Under the pieces are notes generated by a model. It ran no database searches. It was not told where the DNA came from and saw only the letters and a list, made by a program, of their open reading frames with translations. A program made the translations under genes and the position numbers. Source: Jeotgalicoccus marinus DSM 19772 (lineage in GTDB: Bacteria > Bacillota > Bacilli > Staphylococcales > Salinicoccaceae). From it: DNA of 64,000 nucleotides. Positions 15,757 to 25,898 of this stretch are shown one piece after another. Where the stretch lies: assembly GCF_000425825.1 (NCBI RefSeq), contig NZ_AUEE01000005.1, positions 1-64,000 of the forward strand. Reading direction: 5' to 3'. How positions within the stretch are numbered: position 1 is the stretch's first letter; each line of letters starts with the position of its first letter.

Positions 15757-17013
15757 ATGTTTAAATTTAACGAAGACGATACTGATCTTACTTGCTCATT
15801 CTGCGGTAAAGATCAAGAACAAGTCAAAAAGTTAATTGCTGGTAGTGGTGTGTACATTTGTAACGAATGTATTGAACTCTGCTATGAAATCATACAAGAG
15901 GAATTGAAGTTAGACGATACAGCGGTCTTCGACTACATTCCAAAACCACAAGAAATCTTAGAAGCATTAGATGAGTACGTTATTGGTCAAGTTAACGCGA
16001 AACGTGCCTTAAGTGTGGCCGTGTACAACCACTACAAACGTATCAACAATGCGAGTGAAGAAGAAGTGGAAATCCAAAAGTCTAACATTGCTTTAATTGG
16101 TCCAACAGGTAGTGGTAAAACCCTACTTGCTCAAACACTTGCACGTACTTTAAACGTTCCATTTGCCATCGCAGATGCAACAAGTTTAACTGAAGCAGGT
16201 TACGTCGGCGACGATGTTGAAAACATTCTACTTCGTTTAATTCAAGCTGCTGACTTTGACATTGAGCGTGCTGAACAAGGGATTATCTATGTCGATGAGA
16301 TCGATAAAATCGCGCGTAAGAGTGAAAACACATCAATCACTAGAGATGTTTCTGGTGAAGGTGTACAACAAGCCTTACTTAAAATTTTAGAAGGCACAAC
16401 AGCAAGTGTGCCACCACAAGGGGGCCGTAAGCACCCTAACCAAGAGTCTATCCAAATTGATACGACAAATATCCTCTTTATTTTAGGTGGAGCCTTCGAT
16501 GGTATGGAAGATATCATTAAACGCCGCCTTGGTGATAAGGTAATTGGTTTCGGCGGAGCATCTGAAGATTTTTCTGATAAGGATGCACTCTTAGCTAAAG
16601 TAAGACCAGATGACCTACAAGCTTATGGTCTTATTCCTGAATTCATCGGCCGTGTACCGATTATTAGTAACTTAGAAGAACTTGATGTTGAAGCATTGAA
16701 ATCAATTCTTACTGAGCCTAAAAATGCCTTAGTTAAACAGTACACTCGTATGATGAATATCGATGATGTGGAACTAGAGTTTGAAGAGGATGCGCTCAAC
16801 GCAATCTCAGAACTTGCGATTGATAGAAAAACTGGGGCTCGTGGTCTTCGTTCAATCATCGAAGAACGCATGGTCGACATTATGTTTAAAGTACCTTCTA
16901 ATGATGACATCAAGAAAGTTGTTATCACTAGAGAAACGATAACTGATGAAAAAGAACCAGAAGTATATGATGAAAATGGTAAGGCCATTGAATCAGATAA
17001 GAAAAGTGCATAA
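15757..17013 (+). CDS. clpX: ATP-dependent Clp protease unfoldase ClpX
   Basis: A 418-residue AAA+ unfoldase that feeds tagged substrates to ClpP. The N-terminal C4 zinc-binding domain is present (CSFCGK at about 15-18, CNECIELC at about 40-43). Walker A is GPTGSGKT near residue 115, the pore loop is GYVGDDVE, Walker B is IIYVDEIDK, and the ClpP-docking IGF loop appears as VIGFGG near residue 268. Length is normal. GAGGTG precedes the ATG. The order tig-clpX-engB is conserved in staphylococci. Confidence 0.98.
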   Translation: MFKFNEDDTDLTCSFCGKDQEQVKKLIAGSGVYICNECIELCYEIIQEELKLDDTAVFDYIPKPQEILEALDEYVIGQVNAKRALSVAVYNHYKRINNASEEEVEIQKSNIALIGPTGSGKTLLAQTLARTLNVPFAIADATSLTEAGYVGDDVENILLRLIQAADFDIERAEQGIIYVDEIDKIARKSENTSITRDVSGEGVQQALLKILEGTTASVPPQGGRKHPNQESIQIDTTNILFILGGAFDGMEDIIKRRLGDKVIGFGGASEDFSDKDALLAKVRPDDLQAYGLIPEFIGRVPIISNLEELDVEALKSILTEPKNALVKQYTRMMNIDDVELEFEEDALNAISELAIDRKTGARGLRSIIEERMVDIMFKVPSNDDIKKVVITRETITDEKEPEVYDENGKAIESDKKSA

Positions 17014-17021
17014 ATAATTTG

Positions 17022-17048
17022 AGGCTGTCGTCATAGACAGCCTTTTTT
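17022..17048 (+). terminator. clpX terminator
   Basis: AGGCTGTC/GACAGCCT hairpin with a run of six T, only 16 bases before the engB start; some read-through is likely. Confidence 0.75.
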
Positions 17049-17063
17049 AAAGGAAGTGAACAC

Positions 17064-17651
17064 ATGAAAATTAATCCAGCTAATGTTGATATCATTATTT
17101 CAGCAGTGTCTAAGGCACAATATCCAGAAACTGGACTCAAAGAAATCGCACTTAGTGGCCGTTCTAATGTTGGTAAATCTTCATTTATTAATGCAATATG
17201 CGGTAGAAAAAATGTCGCAAGGACATCTTCAAAACCAGGTAAGACAATCACCTTAAACTTTTACAATGCAGATAATAAGTTCGTCTTTGTTGACGTTCCA
17301 GGTTATGGTTATGCCAAGCAGTCTAAGAAAGAGCGTGAAAAGTGGGGCGGAATGATAGAAGAATACCTCACTGAGAGAGAAAATCTCAGCTGTGTCGTGC
17401 AACTCATCGACCTCCGTCATCCACCGACACAAGACGATATTTTAATGTATGACTTCTTGAAGCATTATGAATTACCTGTGGTTATTGTGGCGACAAAATC
17501 GGATAAGATCGCCAAATCACGTCTGCAAAAACATATTAAAATTATTAAAGAAGACCTAGAATTAGAAGATGGGGATACAATTATTCCATTTTCATCTGTA
17601 AATAAAGAAAAACTACCTGAAATTATGACATCTTTAGAAAACTTCATCTAG
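17064..17651 (+). CDS. engB: Ribosome biogenesis GTPase EngB/YsxC
   Basis: A 195-residue TRAFAC GTPase required for late assembly of the 50S subunit. G1 is GRSNVGKSS near residue 32, G3 is DVPGYG near residue 75, and G4 is TKSD near residue 144, with SS as the G5 region near residue 176. Length is typical of YsxC. AGGAAGTG precedes the ATG. It sits between clpX and the heme operon, the usual Firmicutes order. Confidence 0.97.
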   Translation: MKINPANVDIIISAVSKAQYPETGLKEIALSGRSNVGKSSFINAICGRKNVARTSSKPGKTITLNFYNADNKFVFVDVPGYGYAKQSKKEREKWGGMIEEYLTERENLSCVVQLIDLRHPPTQDDILMYDFLKHYELPVVIVATKSDKIAKSRLQKHIKIIKEDLELEDGDTIIPFSSVNKEKLPEIMTSLENFI

Positions 17652-17755
17652 AAGACTTGAAATATAGGTAGATTAGAATTATTGTAAATAGTGAGATGAT
17701 TTATTCGTAAAACTGTGTATATACATTTTTACTAGAGTTTTGAGGGGGCAAGACC

Positions 17756-19105
17756 GTGCATATTATTGCATTAAGTTTAAACTATAAACAAGCGAGTGTA
17801 GAGGACAGAGAAAAAGTAACGTTTCAAGATAATGAAGTCGTTGAAGCATTACATGCACTACGAGATCAAAAAAGTGTCTTAGAAGCGACGCTTTTATCGA
17901 CGTGTAACCGTACAGAACTTTACGTTGTAAGTGATCAGGAGCATACGGGTGCTTATTATACGAGAAAATTCCTTGCAGACTGGTTCGGTGTGGACTATGA
18001 GCGCATTAAAAATATGACTGAACTAAAAGTTCAAGATGATGCTGTTAGACATTTGTTTAATGTAACAGCAGGCTTAGATTCGATCGTACTCGGGGAAACT
18101 CAAATCCTTGGGCAGATTCGTGATGCCTTTTTAAGAGCGCAAGAAGAACATACGACAGGTACAATCTTTAACAAGCTATTTAAAGAAGCGATTACGGTTG
18201 CTAAACGTGGACACAGTGAAACAGATATTTCTAAGAATGCTGTTTCTATGTCTTATGCTGCAGTGGAATTAGCAAAACGTATCTTCCAAAATGTTAAAGA
18301 GAGTAAGGTACTCGTAATCGGTGCTGGTGAAATGGCTGAAGAATCACTATTAAACCTTACATCTAACGGTATTGAAGACCTTGTTGTGATTAACCGTTCA
18401 ATTGAAAAGGCTGAGAAATTAAGTCAGAAATTTAATGGTAGAGCGGATAGTTTAGCGAATCTAGAAAAAGAATTGAAGAGTGCTGATATCGTGATCTCAA
18501 GCACATCTTCTACTGATTTTGTAATTGATAAAGAAATGATGGACCGAGTAAATGAAACCCGCAACGGTTCACCACTGATTTTAATTGATATCGCTATGCC
18601 TAGAGACATTGACCCGGCCATTGAAAGCTGTGACAATGTATATATGTACAACGTTGATGATTTACAAGGACTCGTTGATTCAAATCTTGAAACAAGAGAA
18701 CAAGAAGCAGAAAAAATTAAGGCAATGATTGACGGTTCAACTGCTGAGTTTGAAGACTGGTTACAAGTTCAAGGTGTGGTCCCCGTCATTCAAGCAATGC
18801 GAAAAAAAGCATTACAAATACACAGTGATACTTTTGAATCCTTAGAACGTAAGTTACCAGAAATGTCTGAACGTGAACGTACTGTAGTTTCAAAACATAT
18901 GAAGAGTATCATTAATCAAATGTTAAGAGACCCAATTATCTTCACTAAAGAAATCGCTGGTGATAAAAATAGAGATGACAAGCTTGAAGACATTCAAGCG
19001 ATGTTCCATATTGAAGAAGAAGTTAAGGCTCAACGTCTAGAAGCTGACCAAAAACAAAGACAAAAGTTACGTGCACGTAAAGAAGAATTGAGACTTAACT
19101 GGTAA
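17756..19105 (+). CDS. hemA: Glutamyl-tRNA reductase
   Basis: A 449-residue enzyme that reduces glutamyl-tRNA to glutamate-1-semialdehyde with NADPH, the first committed step of heme synthesis. The active-site Cys lies in STCNRTELY (about residues 48-56). GLDSIVLGE(T)QILGQ near residue 105 is the family signature, and the Rossmann motif VIGAGEMAE is near residue 187. The C-terminal dimerisation helices are complete. The GTG start follows GAGGGGG. It opens a six-gene operon; control of HemA stability by ClpXP/HemX is known in relatives. Confidence 0.97.
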   Translation: MHIIALSLNYKQASVEDREKVTFQDNEVVEALHALRDQKSVLEATLLSTCNRTELYVVSDQEHTGAYYTRKFLADWFGVDYERIKNMTELKVQDDAVRHLFNVTAGLDSIVLGETQILGQIRDAFLRAQEEHTTGTIFNKLFKEAITVAKRGHSETDISKNAVSMSYAAVELAKRIFQNVKESKVLVIGAGEMAEESLLNLTSNGIEDLVVINRSIEKAEKLSQKFNGRADSLANLEKELKSADIVISSTSSTDFVIDKEMMDRVNETRNGSPLILIDIAMPRDIDPAIESCDNVYMYNVDDLQGLVDSNLETREQEAEKIKAMIDGSTAEFEDWLQVQGVVPVIQAMRKKALQIHSDTFESLERKLPEMSERERTVVSKHMKSIINQMLRDPIIFTKEIAGDKNRDDKLEDIQAMFHIEEEVKAQRLEADQKQRQKLRARKEELRLNW

Positions 19106-19116
19106 GGTGGAATTTT

Positions 19117-19941
19117 ATGGACATAATGTTCCGTATACAAGAAATTATCTTACTGCTATATTTCATTAGCCTTTCTGCACTGTCATATGATTTATTTACT
19201 AGAAATCGACAAGTCAGAAAGGCTTCTCTGTATGTTATGACACCTGCTGTCGTACTGCATGTTATTTCAGTGATACAACTCGGTATTAGCTTAAGAAGAA
19301 TACCTATTCTGACTTTTTCTGAAGGTATCTTCACCTTAAGTCTAGTGTTGATTTTAATCGGTATTGTACATCTTTATAGGGTGAAAAGTGAGTTTGTGTT
19401 CATGTTTTACTTATTGATTACAACATTCTTATTAACGTTCTACACATTCTCACCTCTGAACTTTAGTTCTACAGCCTTGACACTAGATGTGGTGAATGAA
19501 TTGTTAATTGTCCATGTGGGCAGTGCCTTATTAGCCTATGTAATGTTCTTTATTGCAATGGTGCATTCAGTCATATATTTAATTCAAGAACGAAATTTAA
19601 AAAAGAAAAAATTCAATAGAACTTTCTTCTCATTGTTCAGTATAGAAACGGCCAAAAAAGTAATGGTTAGATTTGCCCTTATTGGTGTTATCTTACTGAC
19701 GATAAGTATTATAATAGGAATTGTATGGGGCTTACAGATACTAGGGCCTCTAGTATTTTCTGACTTAAAGGTGATCGGTACATTTGTCGTCATCGTCATT
19801 TATGGAATAATTCTCGCACAGATGCGATTAAATCATGATGCGTCCAAGTTTGCAGTCTACAGTACAGCAGCCTTTGTTCTCGTCATGTTGAACTACCTGG
19901 TTATTTCGGAGTTCTCAGATTTTCATCTTTGGTCAATATAA
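19117..19941 (+). CDS. hemX: HemX-like membrane protein (cytochrome c assembly-type)
   Basis: A 274-residue integral membrane protein with about eight hydrophobic segments, in the CcsA/CcmC-like group. The tryptophan-poor core keeps the family features HVGSALLAYVMFF (near residue 133) and VWGLQILGP near residue 206. In B. subtilis and S. aureus, HemX is encoded right after hemA and lowers HemA levels. Start ATG 19117 lies after AAGGTGG, 11 bases past hemA. The gene lies in the heme operon. Confidence 0.9.
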   Translation: MDIMFRIQEIILLLYFISLSALSYDLFTRNRQVRKASLYVMTPAVVLHVISVIQLGISLRRIPILTFSEGIFTLSLVLILIGIVHLYRVKSEFVFMFYLLITTFLLTFYTFSPLNFSSTALTLDVVNELLIVHVGSALLAYVMFFIAMVHSVIYLIQERNLKKKKFNRTFFSLFSIETAKKVMVRFALIGVILLTISIIIGIVWGLQILGPLVFSDLKVIGTFVVIVIYGIILAQMRLNHDASKFAVYSTAAFVLVMLNYLVISEFSDFHLWSI

Positions 19942-19955
19942 GGAGCATATAAATT

Positions 19956-20885
19956 ATGAGAAAACTTGTAGTCGGTTCACGTCGTAGTGGTTTAGCTATG
20001 ACACAATCAAAGCAATTTATTAAAAAATTACAGGATAAATTCCCGGATCTTGAAATTGAAATTAAAGAAATCGTCACGAAAGGTGACCAAATTGTCGACG
20101 TTCAATTATCTAAAGTCGGTGGTAAGGGACTCTTCGTTAAAGAGATTGAAGCTGCCTTAGAAAACAAGGAAATCGATATGGCCATCCACAGCCTAAAAGA
20201 TGTTCCGAGTGAGCTACCAGAAGGCTTTACGATTGCTTGTGTCCCTGAACGTGAGGACATGAGAGATGCTTATTTATCGAATGATAAGGTTACATTTAAA
20301 AACTTAAAACCTGGTAGTGTAGTGGGGACATCTTCACTCAGACGTGGTGCGCAATTAAAAGCGATGCGTGATGATATTACAGTCAACTGGGTAAGAGGAA
20401 ACATCGATACGAGAATTAAGAAGATGGAAAATGGCGAGTACGATGCCATTCTACTCGCTGCAGCCGGTCTTAAACGTATGGGTTGGAGTGATGATGTGGT
20501 CACTGAATACTTTGAACCTGAAGAGTTCATACCAGCCATTGCCCAAGGTGCTTTAGGCATTGAAGTGCGTGAAGATGACCATGAATTAATTGAAATGCTT
20601 AAGAGCGTTCATTCAGATGAGGCGTCACTTTGTACAACGGCTGAGCGTACCTTCTTAAAACGTATGGACGGTTCATGTCAGGTGCCAATTGGCGGTTACG
20701 CGACAGTCGAAGATGGGGAACTATATTTAACAGGATTAATCATGTCTGAAGATGGTAACGAACGTTATCTAGTGAAAAAATCCCATGAAGACCCTGAGAC
20801 TCTGGGTAACTTAGTTGCTGATGAGATGGAAAAAATCGGTGCTAAAGAAATCATTGATATGATTAACGAGAACAATGAGCAGTAA
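19956..20885 (+). CDS. hemC: Porphobilinogen deaminase (hydroxymethylbilane synthase)
   Basis: A 309-residue enzyme that joins four porphobilinogens into hydroxymethylbilane. Visible landmarks: the opening [14 protein letters not shown], the KSLKDVP-type catalytic segment ([11 protein letters not shown] near residue 80), GTSSLRR near residue 126, and the Cys of [12 protein letters not shown] near residue 240, which carries the dipyrromethane cofactor. Length is typical. An AAGGAG precedes the ATG, 14 bases past hemX. Its end overlaps the hemD start. Confidence 0.97.
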   Translation: MRKLVVGSRRSGLAMTQSKQFIKKLQDKFPDLEIEIKEIVTKGDQIVDVQLSKVGGKGLFVKEIEAALENKEIDMAIHSLKDVPSELPEGFTIACVPEREDMRDAYLSNDKVTFKNLKPGSVVGTSSLRRGAQLKAMRDDITVNWVRGNIDTRIKKMENGEYDAILLAAAGLKRMGWSDDVVTEYFEPEEFIPAIAQGALGIEVREDDHELIEMLKSVHSDEASLCTTAERTFLKRMDGSCQVPIGGYATVEDGELYLTGLIMSEDGNERYLVKKSHEDPETLGNLVADEMEKIGAKEIIDMINENNEQ

Positions 20886-21567
20886 AAGTACAGTCTGTGT
20901 CACCCAAATGTCTTGTCAGCTCGATGAGAATGACTTAAGAATTATTCACCGTCCACTGATTACGACAGAAGCTTTGGACTTTGATCAGAAGTGTCTCGAC
21001 ACTGACTACGATTTACTGGTGATGACGAGTAAGAATTCGGTGAAGTATCTCTTACCTTATATGGATTCGCTTAAAGTAAGACGCATTGCTTCAATTGGTA
21101 AAAAAACAACTGAAGCCTTGGCTGACGCTGGGATTACGGTAGACTTTGAACCTGACGTCTATACTCAAGAAGGTTTTATCGAAGAGATTAACATTTCACC
21201 AGGGGATAAGATCCTCTATCCAGCGAGTCTAAACAAAAGGCCTAAGTTAAGGGATTATATGATAGATCAAGGTGCGATTGTTACTGAAATCGACCTGTAT
21301 TATCCGAAGGCGAATACTGATTCTGTTCAGTGGATCAGTAATCATTTAGCTCATATCGATTTTCTTACCTTATCATCACCATCCGCGGTCGAAGCACTGA
21401 TGACTGACCTTGAAGCCGACGCTTTAACAGATACAACAGTCATTGCTATCGGAGCAGTGACCAAAGAACGTTTAGATAAATACAAAGTACCAGCAGAAAC
21501 ACCAGAACATGAAACATTAGATCATATGATAACTTATATTAAGGAGCGTATTCGTGATGAATTTTGA
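20875..21567 (+). CDS. hemD: Uroporphyrinogen-III synthase
   Basis: A 230-residue enzyme that cyclises hydroxymethylbilane with inversion of ring D. The family is poorly conserved; the call rests on length, place between hemC and hemB, and the fold motifs [12 protein letters not shown] (near 49-60) and [12 protein letters not shown] (near 164-175), plus [11 protein letters not shown] near the end. The start overlaps the hemC stop by 11 bases, so translation is coupled. Confidence 0.92.
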   Translation: MSSKSTVCVTQMSCQLDENDLRIIHRPLITTEALDFDQKCLDTDYDLLVMTSKNSVKYLLPYMDSLKVRRIASIGKKTTEALADAGITVDFEPDVYTQEGFIEEINISPGDKILYPASLNKRPKLRDYMIDQGAIVTEIDLYYPKANTDSVQWISNHLAHIDFLTLSSPSAVEALMTDLEADALTDTTVIAIGAVTKERLDKYKVPAETPEHETLDHMITYIKERIRDEF

Positions 21568-22537
21568 CAGACATCGCCGCTTAAGAAAAAGTGGCTTCAT
21601 GAGAGATATGGTGCGTGAAACAACACTATCAGTAAATGATTTGATTTACCCGATCTTTGTTGTTGAGAAGCCAGATGTAAAAAAAGAAGTACCTTCAATG
21701 AAGGGTGTTTACCAGATCTCGCTAAATCTCTTAAAAGAAGAGTTAGATGAGGTGGTTAAACTCGGCATTAAAAGCGTTATCTTCTTTGGTATTCCGAATG
21801 AAAAAGATGCTGAAGGCACAGGTGCCTATCACGATCACGGTATCGTTCAAGAGGCATGTCGCATGTCAAAACAACATTACCCTGAGCTGTTAGTGATCTT
21901 AGATACATGTCTTTGTGAATACACAGACCACGGTCACTGTGGCTTAATTGACCCGGTAACTAAAGATGTTGATAATGATTCAACGCTACCACTACTTGTA
22001 CAGACTGCCGTGTCACAGGCAAAAGCCGGTGCGGATATTATTGCACCATCAAACATGATGGACGGTTTTGTGAGTGAAATCAGACAAGGCCTAGATGAGG
22101 CTGGCTATAGTCACATTCCTATTATGAGTTACGGCATTAAATACGCTTCTAAATTCTACGGACCATTTAGAGATGCTGCGGAGTCGACGCCATCATTTGG
22201 TGACCGTAGAACGTATCAAATGGATCCGGCTAATCGTCTTGAGGCCCTCCGTGAATTAGAGAGTGATACCCTAGAAGGTGCGGATATGATGATTGTTAAA
22301 CCTGCACTGTCTTATTTAGATATTATACGAGATGTCAAAAACAATTCTAATTTACCGATTGTTGCTTATAATGTCAGCGGTGAATATGCAATGACACGTA
22401 CAGCAATTGATATGGGCTTAGTCGATGAGGCAGTGATTGCTGAACAAATGATCTCAATGAAACGTGCCGGTGCGGATATGATCATTACTTACTTTGCTAA
22501 AGAATTAGCTGAAAAAATCAATAGAGGAGAGATATAA
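21557..22537 (+). CDS. hemB: Delta-aminolevulinic acid dehydratase (porphobilinogen synthase)
   Basis: A 326-residue enzyme condensing two 5-aminolevulinates to porphobilinogen. The zinc-binding cysteine cluster is intact ([14 protein letters not shown] near residue 120), as are the first Schiff-base Lys region ([19 protein letters not shown] near 195) and the second ([11 protein letters not shown] near 250), then [10 protein letters not shown]. The start at 21557 gives the usual [10 protein letters not shown] opening; a GTG one codon earlier is the alternative and is equally close to AAGGAG. It overlaps the hemD stop and abuts hemL. Confidence 0.97.
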   Translation: MNFDRHRRLRKSGFMRDMVRETTLSVNDLIYPIFVVEKPDVKKEVPSMKGVYQISLNLLKEELDEVVKLGIKSVIFFGIPNEKDAEGTGAYHDHGIVQEACRMSKQHYPELLVILDTCLCEYTDHGHCGLIDPVTKDVDNDSTLPLLVQTAVSQAKAGADIIAPSNMMDGFVSEIRQGLDEAGYSHIPIMSYGIKYASKFYGPFRDAAESTPSFGDRRTYQMDPANRLEALRELESDTLEGADMMIVKPALSYLDIIRDVKNNSNLPIVAYNVSGEYAMTRTAIDMGLVDEAVIAEQMISMKRAGADMIITYFAKELAEKINRGEI

Positions 22538-23824
22538 ATGTACGACAAGTCAAAAGCACTATATGATGACGCAGTCAAAGTGATGCCGGGTGGCGTTAAC
22601 TCCCCAGCACGTGCTTTTAAGTCCGTCGGTGACCATCCATTATTCATCGACCACGCCAAAGGAAGTCGTGTGTATGATGTTGATGGCAATGAATACATTG
22701 ATTACTCCTTGAGCTTTGGACCATTAATTTTAGGTCATGCGGATGATCAGGTTGTAAAAAGTCTCCAAGAAGCAGCGGTTAAAGGAACTTCATTCGGTGC
22801 GCCAACTGAACTAGAAACGAAAATGGCGAACCTCGTGATTGACCGTGTACCATCTATAGAGATGTTACGTATGGTTTCTTCAGGTACAGAAGCGACACTT
22901 GCTGCGCTTCGTTTAGCACGTGGTTTCACAGGTAAAAATAAGATTCTTAAATTTGAAGGTTGTTACCATGGACATAGTGACTCTCTATTAATTAAAGCAG
23001 GTTCAGGTGTGGCAACATTGGGTCTACCAGATTCTCCAGGTGTACCAGAAGGTACGGCTAAAAATACAATTACTGTACCTTATAATGATGAAGCAAGCTT
23101 AAAAGAAGCTTTTGAAAAATTTGGCGATGATATCGCTGCAGTGATTATGGAACCTGTTGCAGGTAATATGGGCGTTGTACCGCCAAAAGAAAATTACTTA
23201 CAGTTTGTTAGAGATATTACAAATGAATATGACAGCCTCTTAATCTTCGATGAAGTCATGACTGGATTTAGAGTTGGCTATAATTGTGCTCAAGGATTCT
23301 TTGGTGTCACGCCAGATTTAACATGTCTTGGTAAGGTTATTGGTGGTGGCTTACCAGTCGGTGCTTACGGTGGCCGTAAGGATATTATGGAAAGAATCGC
23401 GCCAGTTGGAGACATCTATCAGGCAGGGACTTTATCTGGTAATCCATTAGCTATGACTGCAGGTTATGAAACCTTAAGTCAGTTGAATGAAGAGAGTTAT
23501 GAGTACTTCAATGAACTTGCAGACCAATTAGAAAGTGGCTTAAAATCAGTATTCGATAAGCATGAACAAGCGATTACTGTAAACCGTGCAGGTTCAATGA
23601 TAGGCTTCTTCTTAACAGACCAAGACGTTGTTGATTTTGATTCTGCTAATACATCTGATTTAGAATTATTTAAAGATATGTACCAAGCACTCCTCAGTGA
23701 GGGTGTTTACTTACCACCTTCACAATTCGAAGGCATGTTCTTATCAACGAAACATACAAGTGAAGACATCAAACAAACCTTACAAGCATTCGATAATGCA
23801 TTAAGTAAAGTTAAGGGTAAATAA
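22538..23824 (+). CDS. hemL: Glutamate-1-semialdehyde 2,1-aminomutase
   Basis: A 428-residue PLP-dependent aminomutase converting glutamate-1-semialdehyde to 5-aminolevulinate. The PLP Lys is in [17 protein letters not shown] (near residue 265). [14 protein letters not shown] (near 140) and [10 protein letters not shown] (near 238) are intact. The ATG directly follows the hemB TAA and is preceded by AGAGGAG. It is the last gene of the operon; with it all enzymes from glutamyl-tRNA to uroporphyrinogen III are encoded here. Confidence 0.97.
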   Translation: MYDKSKALYDDAVKVMPGGVNSPARAFKSVGDHPLFIDHAKGSRVYDVDGNEYIDYSLSFGPLILGHADDQVVKSLQEAAVKGTSFGAPTELETKMANLVIDRVPSIEMLRMVSSGTEATLAALRLARGFTGKNKILKFEGCYHGHSDSLLIKAGSGVATLGLPDSPGVPEGTAKNTITVPYNDEASLKEAFEKFGDDIAAVIMEPVAGNMGVVPPKENYLQFVRDITNEYDSLLIFDEVMTGFRVGYNCAQGFFGVTPDLTCLGKVIGGGLPVGAYGGRKDIMERIAPVGDIYQAGTLSGNPLAMTAGYETLSQLNEESYEYFNELADQLESGLKSVFDKHEQAITVNRAGSMIGFFLTDQDVVDFDSANTSDLELFKDMYQALLSEGVYLPPSQFEGMFLSTKHTSEDIKQTLQAFDNALSKVKGK

Positions 23825-23900
23825 TTTAGAATTTGTGCTTCATCACTGAATAATTATGTGTATAATAGTAGTGATAGAATTAATTGGGGGGTAAAAGAAT

Positions 23901-24413
23901 ATGAGTGACAAAAAGCGTCCGACTGGTAAAAAGGTTGATGGACAGCCTCGCTACATCGACAAAAATGAAACAGGAAATACGAAAGGTACTGCAAACCTTT
24001 ACTGGTTAATTCCGGTAATCATTGTTGTGCTCATCATTCCAGTTATGATTTTCCACCTAGGTGGCGGTGGTGGTGAAGAAACCGCATCTGAAGGTGAAAG
24101 TACTGAAGAAACAGCAGATTCTGGTGAAGAGTCAGGTGGCGAAGAAGGTGCTGAGTCTGAAGAAGGCGGCGGTGAAGAAGCTGCATCAAGTGGTGATGCA
24201 GATGCCGAAGGTATCGCTCGCGACAACTGTGCATCTTGTCACGGTGAAGACTTCTCTGGTGCTATGGGACCTGCTTTAGCAGGAACTTCATTAGCTGAAG
24301 ATGAGTTCCAAACAATTGTCCGTGAAGGTCAAGGTTCAATGCCTGCTTTCAGTGAAGATCAAGTAGCAGAAGAAGAATTAACAGCTTTATATCAATTCTT
24401 TAGTGAACAATAG
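23901..24413 (+). CDS. Membrane-anchored cytochrome c (c550/c551-type)
   Basis: A 170-residue single-heme cytochrome c held by one N-terminal membrane helix (about residues 31-50). A long flexible Glu/Ser/Gly linker follows (about 54-104), then a small class I cytochrome domain. The heme motif CASCH is at 110-114, and Met147 in GSMPAF is the likely sixth ligand. It resembles Bacillus CccA/CccB electron carriers that feed terminal oxidases. It has its own ribosome site (GGGGGG) and terminator but lies just after the heme operon. Classic S. aureus strains lack such a protein, so it argues for another genus of the family. Confidence 0.92.
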   Translation: MSDKKRPTGKKVDGQPRYIDKNETGNTKGTANLYWLIPVIIVVLIIPVMIFHLGGGGGEETASEGESTEETADSGEESGGEEGAESEEGGGEEAASSGDADAEGIARDNCASCHGEDFSGAMGPALAGTSLAEDEFQTIVREGQGSMPAFSEDQVAEEELTALYQFFSEQ

Positions 24414-24422
24414 TGTTTATAT

Positions 24423-24454
24423 AGACAAACTCATTATTTGAGTTTGTCTTTTTT
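24423..24454 (+). terminator. Cytochrome c gene terminator
   Basis: AGACAAACTC/GAGTTTGTCT hairpin with a run of T. Confidence 0.85.
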
Positions 24455-24533
24455 CATTTTAAGCAAGTTACTGTAAATTTACATATTAATAAGTTATTAT
24501 TATTAATGAATAAGTTATATATAAGGTGATGTT

Positions 24534-25598
24534 ATGAAGTTTCTTCGACTCTTGCTGCTCATTCTTATTGCGGCATTGATTTCATTGGGCCTTTCTGCTG
24601 TTGGTATGATCCTACCTTGGCTGTTCGGTTCAATGATTGCAACCATACTCTATATTAGATTAGTTAAAAAAGAACTGTTTTTCCCACCTTGGCTAGGTAA
24701 CCTCGGTGTCATGATCATGGCAACTGAGATCGGCTCAACCTTAACCTTAGATGCCCTAGGTGATATGAAAGATGATCTTTTAAATATCTTTTTAATGACA
24801 ATCTTCGTATTACTACTCAGCTTAGCGCTCTCACGCTTCTTCATTTACTTAACGAAAAGTACACCTGAAACTGCCATCTTAGCATCCGTACCTGGTGCCT
24901 TATCTCAAATGTTGATTATGGCAGAGGAAGAAAAGAATGCAGATATTCTATTGGTGACATTGACTCAGATGTCCCGCATTGTCTTAATCGTCTTGATTGT
25001 ACCTTTTGTGGCAGGCTTGTTTGCTGGTTCAAATGATATACCTTTAGCGACGACATCTGTAGATTATGTCACATCTGTTTTTACTTATCCGATGCTCATT
25101 ATTCCTGTAGCGAGCATACTTTTAATTTATATTTTCGATAAAGTACGCTTCCCAGCGAGCCTGATGCTTGGACCTATTATTGTCATGATTATTTGGAACT
25201 TAACGACGGGTATTGAATTTTCTTTGAATATTCAATTTATTAATGTGGCACAAATACTCTTTGGTATTAGAATTGGTCTACAAATTGCTTCCTTGATTTC
25301 ACAGCTCAGTAAGCGATTGATTTTTTCCATCTTACTGCAAAACTTAATGCTGATTTTTGGTACAATGTTTATCGTTTTTATATTCCAAATTTTTACCTCA
25401 CATCAGTTCAACGACTTATTCTTAAGTGCGGCACCAGGTGGTCTTGGTCAAATTATTGTTATCGCCATTGAAACAGGCGGTAATATTCCAATGATCTCGT
25501 CCTACCATATCTTTAGAATATTCTTCATTATTATCGTTGTCGTACCGATTGTTGGTTACTATCTAAGATACTTGAATAAACGCCGTCATAGCAGTTAA
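24534..25598 (+). CDS. AbrB-family membrane protein (PF05145)
   Basis: A 354-residue membrane protein with about nine to ten hydrophobic segments. It matches the AbrB / putative ammonia monooxygenase family, two copies of a repeat whose signatures are PWLFGSMIA near residue 29 and the ATEIGSTL and SAAPGGLGQ(I) motifs (near 64 and 302). The name refers to an E. coli regulator AbrB by history only; the function is unknown and a transport role is likely. AAGGTGATG precedes the ATG. It stands alone before the valS T-box. Confidence 0.82.
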   Translation: MKFLRLLLLILIAALISLGLSAVGMILPWLFGSMIATILYIRLVKKELFFPPWLGNLGVMIMATEIGSTLTLDALGDMKDDLLNIFLMTIFVLLLSLALSRFFIYLTKSTPETAILASVPGALSQMLIMAEEEKNADILLVTLTQMSRIVLIVLIVPFVAGLFAGSNDIPLATTSVDYVTSVFTYPMLIIPVASILLIYIFDKVRFPASLMLGPIIVMIIWNLTTGIEFSLNIQFINVAQILFGIRIGLQIASLISQLSKRLIFSILLQNLMLIFGTMFIVFIFQIFTSHQFNDLFLSAAPGGLGQIIVIAIETGGNIPMISSYHIFRIFFIIIVVVPIVGYYLRYLNKRRHSS

Positions 25599-25604
25599 AG
25601 CCGC

Positions 25605-25633
25605 TTGACAGTTTCAAATTATTCGCATAAGAT
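25605..25633 (+). promoter_or_regulatory. valS-folC promoter
   Basis: A perfect TTGACA (25605-25610) with TAAGAT 17 bases downstream, directly before the T-box leader. Confidence 0.6.
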
Positions 25634-25644
25634 TAATCTATAAT

Positions 25645-25878
25645 ATTTAAGTGCAGAAGAGTATTCTGCTGCGGGTGTTAAGAGAGTAAACGGCGGTGTG
25701 AGTTTACCGAAGCAGTAGGTGAAAGTAGTCTGTGTTCAGTTTCGTGCGAAAGGAAATCGACTAGTGCGAGACGTGTGATGAGCGTTAATCATCAATTGAG
25801 ATGCAGGCGAACTCGCCTGAATTTAGGTGGTACCGCGGAACTCCGTCCTATTGTTAGGACAGGAGTTTTTTTGTTTTT
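25645..25878 (+). promoter_or_regulatory. T-box riboswitch controlling valS
   Basis: The 5' leader ends with the T-box core AGGTGGTACCGCGG (25825-25838), which pairs with the uncharged tRNA acceptor end. A terminator stem (GTCCT/AGGAC within ACTCC...GGAGT) and a T run follow to 25878. Upstream lies a long imperfect stem I region. Uncharged tRNA-Val is expected to favour read-through into valS. I could not fix the specifier codon with certainty by eye. Confidence 0.92.
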
Positions 25879-25898
25879 TAATTTAAAGGAGTGATTAT

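Noticed and set aside
23999-24279. Frames antisense to or overlapping the cytochrome c linker
   Set aside because: They come from the repetitive Glu/Ser/Gly codons of the linker; the CASCH frame is clearly the coding one.
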